From positions 62,001-126,000 of the forward strand of contig NZ_NPJJ01000033.1 of assembly GCF_002251385.1 (NCBI RefSeq): a DNA stretch of 64,000 nucleotides. Reading direction: 5' to 3'. The stretch comes from Prevotella sp. P5-108 (GTDB lineage: Bacteria > Bacteroidota > Bacteroidia > Bacteroidales > Bacteroidaceae). Each line of letters begins with the position of its first letter. The stretch's first letter is position 1. The notes beneath the pieces are model-generated. The model did not search any database. It was not told the origin of the DNA and saw only the letters and a list, made by a program, of their open reading frames with translations. A program made the position numbers and the translations under genes. Positions 48,757 through 55,778 of the stretch are shown here, piece after piece.

Positions 48757-50490
48757 TCAGGCCTGTGCGCTGTCTATCCACTGCTGGATGGCGTCGACAC
48801 CGGGCTTTTCAAACTCGAGCTTGTACTTCTTGTGTATCTCGCCCAACTTCTGCTGCAGTCCCTGAGCCTTCTGGTCCTTGATGTCGCTGATGAGATTGAA
48901 GCCTGCCTTGCGCAGCACATACACCTCGTCCTCAGGCACACCAATGGCAGCCCACTCCTTGATGCTGCTCTGAGGTATCTTGGCCTCGGGCTTCATCTGG
49001 GGGAAGAGCATAACTTCCTGGATGTACTCCTTGCCGGTCATGAGCATCACCAGACGGTCGATGCCGATACCGATACCACTTGTGGGGGGCATGCCGTACT
49101 GCAGCGCACGCAGGAAGTCCTGGTCGATGACCATTGCCTCGTCGTCGCCCTTGTCGGCCAGTCTCATCTGCTCCTTGAAGCGCTCTTCCTGGTCAATGGG
49201 GTCATTGAGCTCAGAGTAGGCATTGGCCAGCTCCTTACCGTTGACCATCAGCTCGAAGCGCTCGGTCAGTCCGGGTTTGCTGCGGTGCATCTTGGTGAGC
49301 GGGCTCATCTCTACGGGATAGTCGATGATGAAGGTAGGCTGAATGTAGGTACCCTCGCAGTACTCGCCGAAGATTTCGTCGATGAGCTTGCCCTTGCCGA
49401 AGCTCGCGTCGATGCCTTCCATCTTGAGTTCGTCTACAGCGATGTGGCGTATCTCGTCCTCGCTCTTGCCGTAGAGGTCATATCCGGTCTTCTCCTTGAT
49501 GGCATCGAGGATGGGCAGACGACGGAAGGGAGCCTTGAAGCTGATAGTCTTGTCGCCCATCTGCACTTCGGGCTTGCCGTTGACAGCCACACAGATGGTC
49601 TCGAGCAGCTGTTCGGTGAAGGACATCATCCAGTTATAGTCCTTGTACTGCACATAGAGCTCCATGCAGGTAAACTCAGGGTTGTGGAAGCGATCCATAC
49701 CCTCGTTGCGGAAGTTCTTGCCTATCTCGTAGACGCCTTCAAATCCGCCCACGATGAGTCGCTTCAGATAGAGCTCGGTGGCGATACGCATGTACATATC
49801 TATATTGAGCGCATTGAAGTGGGTGATAAACGGACGGGCGCTGGCACCGCCGGCAATGCTCTGCAGCGTGGGGGTCTCTACCTCAGTATAGCCAGCCTCG
49901 TCGAAGAAGCGGCGCATGGTGCGCAGCACGGTGGCACGCTTGAGGAAGGTATCCTTCACACCGTCGTTGACCACGAGGTCTACATAGCGCTGACGATAGC
50001 GCAGCTCGGGGTCCTCAAACTTGTCGTAGGCCACACCGTCCTTATACTTCACGATAGGCAGAGGCTTGAGGCTCTTGCTCAGCAGCGTCAGTTCTTTGGC
50101 GTGAACGCTGATTTCACCGGTCTGAGTACGGAAGACGAAACCCTTGATACCGATGAAGTCACCGATATCCATCAGTTTCTTGAACACCTTGTTGTACAAG
50201 TCTTTGTCATCGCCAGGACACACGTCATCACGGGTGATATACACCTGGATACGACCCTTGGAGTCTTGCAGCTCGGCAAAGCTGGCCTTACCCATCACGC
50301 GGCGGCCCATCAGACGGCCGGCGATAACTACCTCGCGCTCTTCGCCATCCACGAAGTTGTCACGGATATCGGTCGAATAAGCATTTACGGGAAATTCGTC
50401 TGCGGGATAGGGATTGATACCCATCTGTCGCAACTCTTCAAGACACTGGCGGCGTACAATCTCTTGTTCGCTAAGTTCTAATACGTTCAT
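48757..50490 (-). CDS. lysS: Lysine--tRNA ligase (class II)
   Basis: LysRS charges tRNA-Lys. The 577-residue protein has an N-terminal OB-fold anticodon-binding domain ([18 protein letters not shown]), motif 2 in [19 protein letters not shown] and motif 3 in [13 protein letters not shown]. It is about 70 residues longer than E. coli LysS because of a C-terminal helical extension ([19 protein letters not shown] onward), normal in Bacteroidetes. A TACTTTTG box on the minus strand at 50584-50591 is a likely -7 element about 95 bases before the ATG. Confidence 0.96.
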   Translation of the reverse strand: MNVLELSEQEIVRRQCLEELRQMGINPYPADEFPVNAYSTDIRDNFVDGEEREVVIAGRLMGRRVMGKASFAELQDSKGRIQVYITRDDVCPGDDKDLYNKVFKKLMDIGDFIGIKGFVFRTQTGEISVHAKELTLLSKSLKPLPIVKYKDGVAYDKFEDPELRYRQRYVDLVVNDGVKDTFLKRATVLRTMRRFFDEAGYTEVETPTLQSIAGGASARPFITHFNALNIDMYMRIATELYLKRLIVGGFEGVYEIGKNFRNEGMDRFHNPEFTCMELYVQYKDYNWMMSFTEQLLETICVAVNGKPEVQMGDKTISFKAPFRRLPILDAIKEKTGYDLYGKSEDEIRHIAVDELKMEGIDASFGKGKLIDEIFGEYCEGTYIQPTFIIDYPVEMSPLTKMHRSKPGLTERFELMVNGKELANAYSELNDPIDQEERFKEQMRLADKGDDEAMVIDQDFLRALQYGMPPTSGIGIGIDRLVMLMTGKEYIQEVMLFPQMKPEAKIPQSSIKEWAAIGVPEDEVYVLRKAGFNLISDIKDQKAQGLQQKLGEIHKKYKLEFEKPGVDAIQQWIDSAQA

Positions 50491-50853
50491 ATATATTGTT
50501 TTTATTTACTTTCCATTCATACTGGCATGCACCTTTGCCCCGCCCGCCTCTGCAGTAACGGGACATACGCACATTATCATCTGCAAAAGTACTCAAAAAA
50601 AACGAAATTGCATTGGTTTTTACCTTATTAATTACATCGCGAGCGCATATATTTATATAATGTGCAGGCATTCGTATTGCCTGTACGTATCGTTGTACTC
50701 TGCAGTCAGGACATGGAAAACGGAAAAAACAGTAAAAAAGAGAAAAATGAATAAAATGACGGTTACCCATTTTACTTTTCCCACTTCTCGGGGTTATATA
50801 TATGAACGGCGTTCATACAACGGACCCAATTTCAACCTCAAACGACAACGAAT
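50491..50853. other. Divergent intergenic region between lysS and the ECF sigma module
   Basis: No gene. It holds the lysS -7 box (50584-50591, minus), a small inverted repeat CAGGCA/TGCCTG (50665-50683), and an A-rich stretch. The plus-strand promoter of the sigma module is not recognisable by the housekeeping consensus, which would fit autoregulation by its own sigma factor. Confidence 0.55.
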
Positions 50854-51222
50854 ATGAGACATTACAAAACAACCATCGTATCGATGACAGCACTAATGGC
50901 CATGCTGCTATGCTTGCCGGCTTCGGGCCATCGCCGCCCAGGCTGCCATCATCGCCTGTGGACTCCGAGACCCATGGTCGTAGTACGCACGGTGCCGACA
51001 ACGGCCACCCGTGTGAGCAACCACCTCACCCAGAACCAGCGTCTGCACATGGCCCTGGCCTATCTGCAGAACAACAGATACCTCACCATCAAGCACTACG
51101 CCCGTATGACGGGACTCAGCAAGCAGATGGCCGAAGCCGAGCTCGACTCCTTCTGCTCCAGAGCCAACGGCATGCTGAAATGCCAGACCGCAGGTAGCAA
51201 AAAGGTATATAGCAAGATATAA
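50854..51222 (+). CDS. Small exported protein with winged-helix-like C-terminal domain
   Basis: A 122-residue protein of unknown function. The N-terminus is a signal peptide (TTIVSMTALMAMLLCLPASG), followed by a His/Arg/Pro-rich stretch (HRRPGCHHRLWTPRP). The C-terminal 65 residues read like a winged helix: NQRLHMALAYLQNNRYLTIK, HYARMTGLSKQMAEAELDSF as helix-turn-helix, and a final basic strand. A DNA-binding-like fold on an exported protein is unexpected; it may have been recruited for protein or peptidoglycan binding. It is 32 bases upstream of the ECF sigma gene and likely in its operon. Confidence 0.65.
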   Translation: MRHYKTTIVSMTALMAMLLCLPASGHRRPGCHHRLWTPRPMVVVRTVPTTATRVSNHLTQNQRLHMALAYLQNNRYLTIKHYARMTGLSKQMAEAELDSFCSRANGMLKCQTAGSKKVYSKI

Positions 51223-51254
51223 TCACCCAAACCTCACAACGAGAGAAGACGACC

Positions 51255-51794
51255 ATGTCCATCGACGACACTTACATAGTAAAGCAGCTGAAGGCAGACA
51301 CTGCCAAGGGGTTCGCCCTGCTGGTAAAGCGCTACACCGAGCCTATCTACTGGCACATACGCCGCATGGTGGTGAGCCACGACGATGCCCAGGACGCCAT
51401 GCAGGAGACCTTCATACGCATCTACCGCTCAGTGGGAAACTACGATGAAATCCGCTCGCTGTCGGCGTGGATATACAAGATTGCCACCCACGAGGCGCTG
51501 CGCATCATCGGCCAACGGAAGCAGGATGAGGTTTCGGCCGACGACAGGATGGCGCTGCTCGACGAGCGCGCAGCCGACAGCTATATCGACTACAGCGACG
51601 CCGAAGCCGTCAGACTGCAACGTGCCATCCTCGCGTTGCCCGACAAGCAGCAGCTGGCCTTCAACCTGCGCTACTACGATAACATGAGTTTTGCCGAGAT
51701 TGCCGACGTGACAGACTCCACGCCCGCCTCGGCCAAGACCAACTATCACATCGCCAAGGAGAAAATCATCAGATATATGAACAATCATGACTAA
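51255..51794 (+). CDS. ECF RNA polymerase sigma factor (second module)
   Basis: A 179-residue sigma-70-family ECF factor. Region 2 includes DAQDAMQETFIRIYRSVGNY and region 4 includes LPDKQQLAFNLRYYDNMSFA, then EIADVTDSTPASAKTNYHIA. It overlaps the next gene, a small membrane anti-sigma candidate, by 8 bases (51787-51794), the usual coupling of sigma and anti-sigma. Distinct from the sigma factor at 36.7 kb: region-2 and region-4 sequences are not close. Confidence 0.9.
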   Translation: MSIDDTYIVKQLKADTAKGFALLVKRYTEPIYWHIRRMVVSHDDAQDAMQETFIRIYRSVGNYDEIRSLSAWIYKIATHEALRIIGQRKQDEVSADDRMALLDERAADSYIDYSDAEAVRLQRAILALPDKQQLAFNLRYYDNMSFAEIADVTDSTPASAKTNYHIAKEKIIRYMNNHD

Positions 51795-52131
51795 AGATAT
51801 GGAACATCAATTCGATTTCGACAACATTGGCAAACGCATGCCTTACAGCGTGCCCGAAGGTTTCTTCGACGACATGGAACGCCAGATACTTGCCCGCAAC
51901 CTATCACAATCGCGCCCCAGGCGCCACCGCTCAATGACCCTGCGCCGCTCGATAGCCGGTCTGCTGGCAGCTGCAGCCGTGACGGGCATAGTAGTGATGA
52001 TAGGCGGCAGATGGTCTACCCTATCCACGACAGACTATGCCCATGTGGAGCAGGCGTTCGACAATCTGAGCAACGACGACCAGACCTACATCCTCTCGGT
52101 GTATCAGGAAGACATATTTATCAACGAATAA
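51787..52131 (+). CDS. Small single-pass membrane protein, probable anti-sigma factor
   Basis: A 114-residue protein with a cytoplasmic N-terminus carrying the Bacteroidetes anti-sigma-like run KRMPYSVPEGFFDDMERQIL. A basic stretch, one membrane helix (SIAGLLAAAAVTGIVVMIGG, about 55-74) and a short acidic periplasmic tail (AFDNLSNDDQTYILSVYQED) follow. It overlaps the sigma gene by 8 bases. No enzymatic domain. The role as sigma inhibitor is inferred from position and shape. Confidence 0.75.
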   Translation: MTKDMEHQFDFDNIGKRMPYSVPEGFFDDMERQILARNLSQSRPRRHRSMTLRRSIAGLLAAAAVTGIVVMIGGRWSTLSTTDYAHVEQAFDNLSNDDQTYILSVYQEDIFINE

Positions 52132-52144
52132 AAAACATAACAAG

Positions 52145-52624
52145 ATGAAGACCATTATGAAGTTATGGCTCGTAGCAGCCTTGATGCTGATGGGCACAAC
52201 CACTATCAGCGCACAGAACAACCAGCGCCAGCGTCTGACGCGCGAAGAACTGGCCGACAAGCAGGCACGGCACATCGCCCAGACCATGGCTTTCGACGAA
52301 GCCACCACCAAGCAGTTTGTCGAGACCTATACTGCCTGCCAGAAAGAAATCTGGGCTTTGGGCACTCGCATGAAGGGCGCTCGCAAACAGGCCAACGCAC
52401 AGCAGCAGACCGAAGCCGAGGCCAAACAGGACATCGCCCGGCAGTTTGAGCGTAGCGAAAAGCTGCTGCAGATTCGCCAGAAGTATTATGCCGAATACAG
52501 CAAGTTTCTCACCCAAAACCAGATCAAGCGTGTCTACGTTCTCGAACGACGGATGATGAAGCGTCTGGCCAACCATCGCCCGGCGCGCAAGCCCGGGCAG
52601 AGACAGGCATTACAGATGCGATGA
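52145..52624 (+). CDS. Periplasmic Spy/CpxP-like helical protein
   Basis: A 159-residue exported protein (signal MKTIMKLWLVAALMLMGTTT, cleavage after SAQ) that is almost all charged helix, with LTREELADKQARHIAQTM and YSKFLTQNQIKRVYVLERRM resembling the LTxxQ-type repeats of Spy/CpxP chaperones. A basic tail, RPARKPGQRQ, ends it. It follows the anti-sigma candidate by 13 bases. ECF sigma, small anti-sigma and Spy-like protein together look like an envelope-stress module in which the periplasmic protein senses or buffers misfolding. Confidence 0.75.
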   Translation: MKTIMKLWLVAALMLMGTTTISAQNNQRQRLTREELADKQARHIAQTMAFDEATTKQFVETYTACQKEIWALGTRMKGARKQANAQQQTEAEAKQDIARQFERSEKLLQIRQKYYAEYSKFLTQNQIKRVYVLERRMMKRLANHRPARKPGQRQALQMR

Positions 52625-52697
52625 CCGCGAGACCACAGCCCGACATACCGGGCGCAGATGTCTGCCCATAGGATTATATTTATATACGTGTGTATCG

Positions 52698-52738
52698 ACC
52701 GAGATTGTCCCGAATTTACGGGCGGTCTCGGTTTCTTT
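52698..52738 (+). terminator. Terminator of the ECF sigma module
   Basis: ACCGAGA and TCTCGGT close an outer stem, and CCCG/CGGG an inner one, followed by TTTCTTTAT, 74 bases after the Spy-like gene. Confidence 0.75.
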
Positions 52739-52787
52739 ATTTATATTCCTGGCAGTCATGGCTTTCAGAACCGTGCCAACCACCTTT

Positions 52788-52883
52788 GGCGGCTCGTATC
52801 GTATGTTACGTGGACACGTATCGTAAGGCACGAGCCCACGTAACAAATGATACGAGCCTTCGTGCCTTACGTTACGAGCCGCC
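52788..52883. repeat. 22-bp tandem array, 4 units, with perfect 11-bp terminal inverted repeats (locus B)
   Basis: Units at 52791-52812, 52813-52834, 52835-52856 and 52857-52878 are each 22 bases; the third is ccCACGTAACAAATGATACG then AG. The 96-bp element begins GGCGGCTCGTA and ends TACGAGCCGCC, which are exact reverse complements. Units 1 and 2 resemble the reverse complements of units 4 and 3, so the full element can fold into one long hairpin as well as into four small ones. Confidence 0.88.
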
Positions 52884-53039
52884 AGATGAGGTTACGGCGG
52901 ATGCGATGACGACCATAATGACGCCAAGCCACCCTCCCACGCTTCCCTCTGGGCCTTGCGATGCAGCAGTGACGACCACCGTCATCGGGAGGGCAGTAGG
53001 CACGGTCGGAAAAATAATTGAAAAAAAGTTGGAAAAATG

Positions 53040-53071
53040 CTTGGAAGTTATCACGCAAGTCGCTATCTTTG
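53040..53071 (+). promoter_or_regulatory. Promoter of the SPFH operon
   Basis: CTTG (53040-53043) and TATCTTTG (53064-53071) are 20 bases apart, 40 bases before the SPFH ATG. Confidence 0.65.
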
Positions 53072-53110
53072 CAATATCAAATTAATATCACTTTCTAAAC
53101 AGCTATAATT

Positions 53111-54052
53111 ATGAAGAATCAAGAGTTTGACTTCAAGGGATTTACCCTGAATGGTTTCGTGATGTTGTTTGCCATTGTGGCTGCACTGGTAATTTCCGGC
53201 CTGCTGCTCGGCTTCGGCATCGAGTATGAGAATGCGTTCAAGATTGTCACTGGCTGCGTACTGCTGCTGGCTGCCATCGTCGCCATGTGCGGCTTCATCA
53301 TGATAGAGCCCAACGAGGCCCGCGTGATGCTGTTCTTCGGCAAGTACCACGGCACCTTCAAGAAGGTGGGATACTCGTGGGTGAACCCCTTCTACAGTGT
53401 AAAGAAGCTGTCGCTGCGCGCCCGCAACATCGACGCCGAACCCATCAAGGTCAATGACAAGCAGGGCAACCCCGTGATGATTGGCATGGTGCTGGTGTGG
53501 AAACTCAAAGACACCTACAAGGCCATGTTTGAAATCGACGCCCAGACCATGGCGAGCAACGCAGCCTCGGTAGGTGTCAACGTAAACAGCATGATGCGCG
53601 CCTTCGAGAATTTTGTCAAGATACAGGGCGACGCCGCCCTCCGACAGATGGCCGGACAGTATGCCTATGACAATACCGACAACAAGGACGAACTGACACT
53701 GCGCAGCGGTGGCGACGAAATCAACGAGGTGCTCAAGAGCGAGCTGGAAGAGCGGCTCACCATGGCTGGCATCGAGGTGGTAGAGGCCCGCATCAACTAT
53801 CTGGCCTATGCACCCGAAATCGCTGCCGTGATGCTGCGCCGCCAGCAGGCCGACGCCATCATCGCCGCCCGCGAGAAGATAGTGGAAGGTGCGGTGAGCA
53901 TGGTCAAGATGGCGCTCGACAAACTGGCAGAAGGCGGCGTGATAGAGCTCGACGACGACAAGAAGGCTGCCATGATTAGCAACCTGATGGTAGTGCTCTG
54001 CGGCGACGATACGGCGCAGCCAGTAGTCAACACAGGCACGCTCAACATGTAA
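53111..54052 (+). CDS. SPFH/Band 7 domain membrane protein
   Basis: A 313-residue protein with two N-terminal membrane helices (GFVMLFAIVAALVISGLLLG and IVTGCVLLLAAIVAMCGFI) and a large SPFH domain (from IEPNEARVMLFFGKYHGTF to the C-terminal helical region RRQQADAIIAAREKIVEGAV). Such proteins form ring-like cages or membrane microdomains. The next two genes, a ribbon-helix-helix protein and a four-helix membrane protein, are close behind, and SPFH with an Arc-like partner is a recurrent pair in Bacteroidetes. Cellular role unknown. Confidence 0.88.
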   Translation: MKNQEFDFKGFTLNGFVMLFAIVAALVISGLLLGFGIEYENAFKIVTGCVLLLAAIVAMCGFIMIEPNEARVMLFFGKYHGTFKKVGYSWVNPFYSVKKLSLRARNIDAEPIKVNDKQGNPVMIGMVLVWKLKDTYKAMFEIDAQTMASNAASVGVNVNSMMRAFENFVKIQGDAALRQMAGQYAYDNTDNKDELTLRSGGDEINEVLKSELEERLTMAGIEVVEARINYLAYAPEIAAVMLRRQQADAIIAAREKIVEGAVSMVKMALDKLAEGGVIELDDDKKAAMISNLMVVLCGDDTAQPVVNTGTLNM

Positions 54053-54061
54053 TAGGCAGAC

Positions 54062-54283
54062 ATGGCAAAAGAGAAAACCAAACCCTTTGTACTGCGACTC
54101 GACAGCGCCACGATGGCGGCTGTCGAGAAGTGGGCTGCCGACGAGTTTCGCAGCACCAACGGACAACTGCAATGGATTGTCAACGAGGCGCTGCGCAAGG
54201 CCAGGAGGCTGCCCAAGCACAAGAACGGGGGCAACGGTGAACTATCGAATACTACCAACGATGAAAAGAACGACAACATCTGA
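54062..54283 (+). CDS. Arc-like ribbon-helix-helix protein
   Basis: A 73-residue protein with a ribbon-helix-helix fold: strand KPFVLRLDSATMAAVEKWAA, then EFRSTNGQLQWIVNEALRKA, followed by a polar tail. Arc/MetJ-type proteins bind DNA as dimers. It begins 9 bases after the SPFH stop and overlaps the next gene by 23 bases, so it is part of that operon. It could regulate the operon; a toxin partner is not evident. Confidence 0.82.
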   Translation: MAKEKTKPFVLRLDSATMAAVEKWAADEFRSTNGQLQWIVNEALRKARRLPKHKNGGNGELSNTTNDEKNDNI

Positions 54284-54809
54284 CGGCCCGTTCTTCACGG
54301 TCAACCGCACCCTGACAGGCACTCTCTCAGAGGCTGCCACCATCGTCATGCTGGTTGTGGCATGGGGTCTCATCCTGACGGCACTGGTCTGCCCCGCTTC
54401 GCTCAGCACCGGCCCCGAGACATGGCTCGACACCAGCCTCTCCTTCCGCGACAGGGCTGGCGCCGTAACCTTCGGCGGCATAGACACCTATCTGGCGCTT
54501 TATGCCCTGTGGGCAGCCTATCACCCGCTCTCACGCATAGAGATGCCCATGACCATCACGGCGGCAGAGCAGCTGCGGGTGATGGTCACCTACACCCGCG
54601 CGATGGGCGTATGCCTGGCGGCAGCAATGGTGAGCGGCGTGCTGGCAGCCTTCTACATCCCCTGCAGACCAGCCGCCGAGACGGCTATCATCATCTGTCT
54701 GGCTGCCATGGCCACCAATGCGGCAGCAGCCGTAGTCTGCGTGTACAGACGGCGCGACCGCAGCAAGACCACCCGACTGAGAATACTCAACTTCAGACCC
54801 AAGATATAA
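54261..54809 (+). CDS. Four-helix membrane protein of unknown function
   Basis: A 182-residue inner-membrane protein with four hydrophobic segments (AATIVMLVVAWGLILTALVC; GGIDTYLALYALWAAYH; AMGVCLAAAMVSGVLAAFYI; AAETAIIICLAAMATNAAAA) and a basic C-terminus (RRRDRSKTTRLR). The first loop contains TITAAEQL near the second pair. It starts inside the RHH gene (23-base overlap, different frame). Family not recognised (a DUF1648-like arrangement is possible). The context suggests it works with the SPFH protein. Confidence 0.68.
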   Translation: MKRTTTSDGPFFTVNRTLTGTLSEAATIVMLVVAWGLILTALVCPASLSTGPETWLDTSLSFRDRAGAVTFGGIDTYLALYALWAAYHPLSRIEMPMTITAAEQLRVMVTYTRAMGVCLAAAMVSGVLAAFYIPCRPAAETAIIICLAAMATNAAAAVVCVYRRRDRSKTTRLRILNFRPKI

Positions 54810-54820
54810 ACCATACATAT

Positions 54821-55687
54821 ATGCAGACACTAAGCAACGACATTCTCTCTGTCACCATCGCCGAGCGTGGTGCAGAGATGCAGAGCATACGCGACGCGCA
54901 GGGACACGAGTATCTGTGGCAGGCCGACCCTAAATACTGGGCCAAGCACTCGCCCACCCTCTTCCCCATCGTCTGTGGACTCTGGAACGACACCTATCAT
55001 CTCGACGGCAAGGAGTATCACATGCTGCGCCATGGATTTGCCAGCAAGAGCGACTTCACTCTCGTAGCCAAAAACGACCACCGCGTCACCTTTGCCCTCA
55101 CCGAGAGCGAAGAGACACTCAAGGTCTATCCCTTCCACTTCAATCTGAGCGTGACCTACCGGCTCGACGGCAACACCATCCACGTGATCTGGCACGTGGA
55201 GAACACCGACCGCCGCGAACTGCTGTTCTCTATCGGTGGCCATCCCGCATTCAACGTGCCCGGAATGAAAGACGGTGACCCGCTGGACGGCTATCTGCGC
55301 TTCGACAACCCCGATGCCGAGCGTCTCTATGGCAACACCCACGGCTGCATCACCCCTGGTCATCATCCGCTGGAGATGGATGGCAACGTGTGGCACTTCA
55401 CCTGCGCCGACTTCGACGACGACGCTCTCATCTTCGACGAGTCGCAGTTGCACGAGGTGGCTCTGCTCGACCGCGAGCGCCGTCCGGTGGTGACCGTAGG
55501 CTTCCGCTCGCCGGCAGTAGGCATCTGGAGCCCCACCGCCAAGAACGCGCCCTTCGTGTGCATAGAGCCCTGGTACGGCATACACGACTGGGCTGAGTTT
55601 ACGGGCGACCTGAGCGAGAAATACCTCATCAACCGCCTGCAGCCCGGTGCCAGCTTCATGAGCGAATACACCATCCGCATCGGATAA
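54821..55687 (+). CDS. Aldose 1-epimerase family protein
   Basis: A 288-residue beta-sandwich protein of the aldose epimerase / YeaD-like superfamily. It shows AERGAEMQSIRDAQGHEYLW near the start, HGFASKSDFTL, the catalytic-type histidine in FSIGGHPAFNVP and the acidic ELHEVALLD-like strand near residue 208. These enzymes interconvert anomers of hexoses or hexose-6-phosphates. The gene follows the four-helix protein by 11 bases and ends before a bidirectional terminator. Confidence 0.87.
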   Translation: MQTLSNDILSVTIAERGAEMQSIRDAQGHEYLWQADPKYWAKHSPTLFPIVCGLWNDTYHLDGKEYHMLRHGFASKSDFTLVAKNDHRVTFALTESEETLKVYPFHFNLSVTYRLDGNTIHVIWHVENTDRRELLFSIGGHPAFNVPGMKDGDPLDGYLRFDNPDAERLYGNTHGCITPGHHPLEMDGNVWHFTCADFDDDALIFDESQLHEVALLDRERRPVVTVGFRSPAVGIWSPTAKNAPFVCIEPWYGIHDWAEFTGDLSEKYLINRLQPGASFMSEYTIRIG

Positions 55688-55705
55688 CACAACCACACAA
55701 ACAGC

Positions 55706-55753
55706 AAAAGCCGCAATAGCCATCCCTGCACAAGCAGGAGCTATTGCGGCTTT
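55706..55753. terminator. Bidirectional terminator between the epimerase and the kinase-FGE gene
   Basis: AAAGCCGCAATAGC and GCTATTGCGGCTTT pair over 14 bp around a 19-base loop between converging genes. Confidence 0.82.
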
Positions 55754-55778
55754 CTATTGTCTGCCGGTAGAAGCAATG

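Larger units (their letters stand above)
52625..53110. other. Gene-free region between the sigma module and the SPFH operon
   Basis: No gene seen. It contains the module terminator (52698-52738), a 22-bp x 4 repeat element with perfect terminal inverted repeats (52788-52883), and the SPFH promoter (53040-53071). Confidence 0.75.

Noticed and set aside
48730-50481. A 583-codon plus-strand frame antisense to lysS
   Set aside because: lysS motifs 2 and 3 are intact on the minus strand; the plus frame has no homology I recognise.
54062-54283. Antitoxin of a toxin-antitoxin pair
   Set aside because: The RHH protein is antitoxin-sized, but neighbours are an SPFH scaffold and a four-helix membrane protein with no toxin-like domain.
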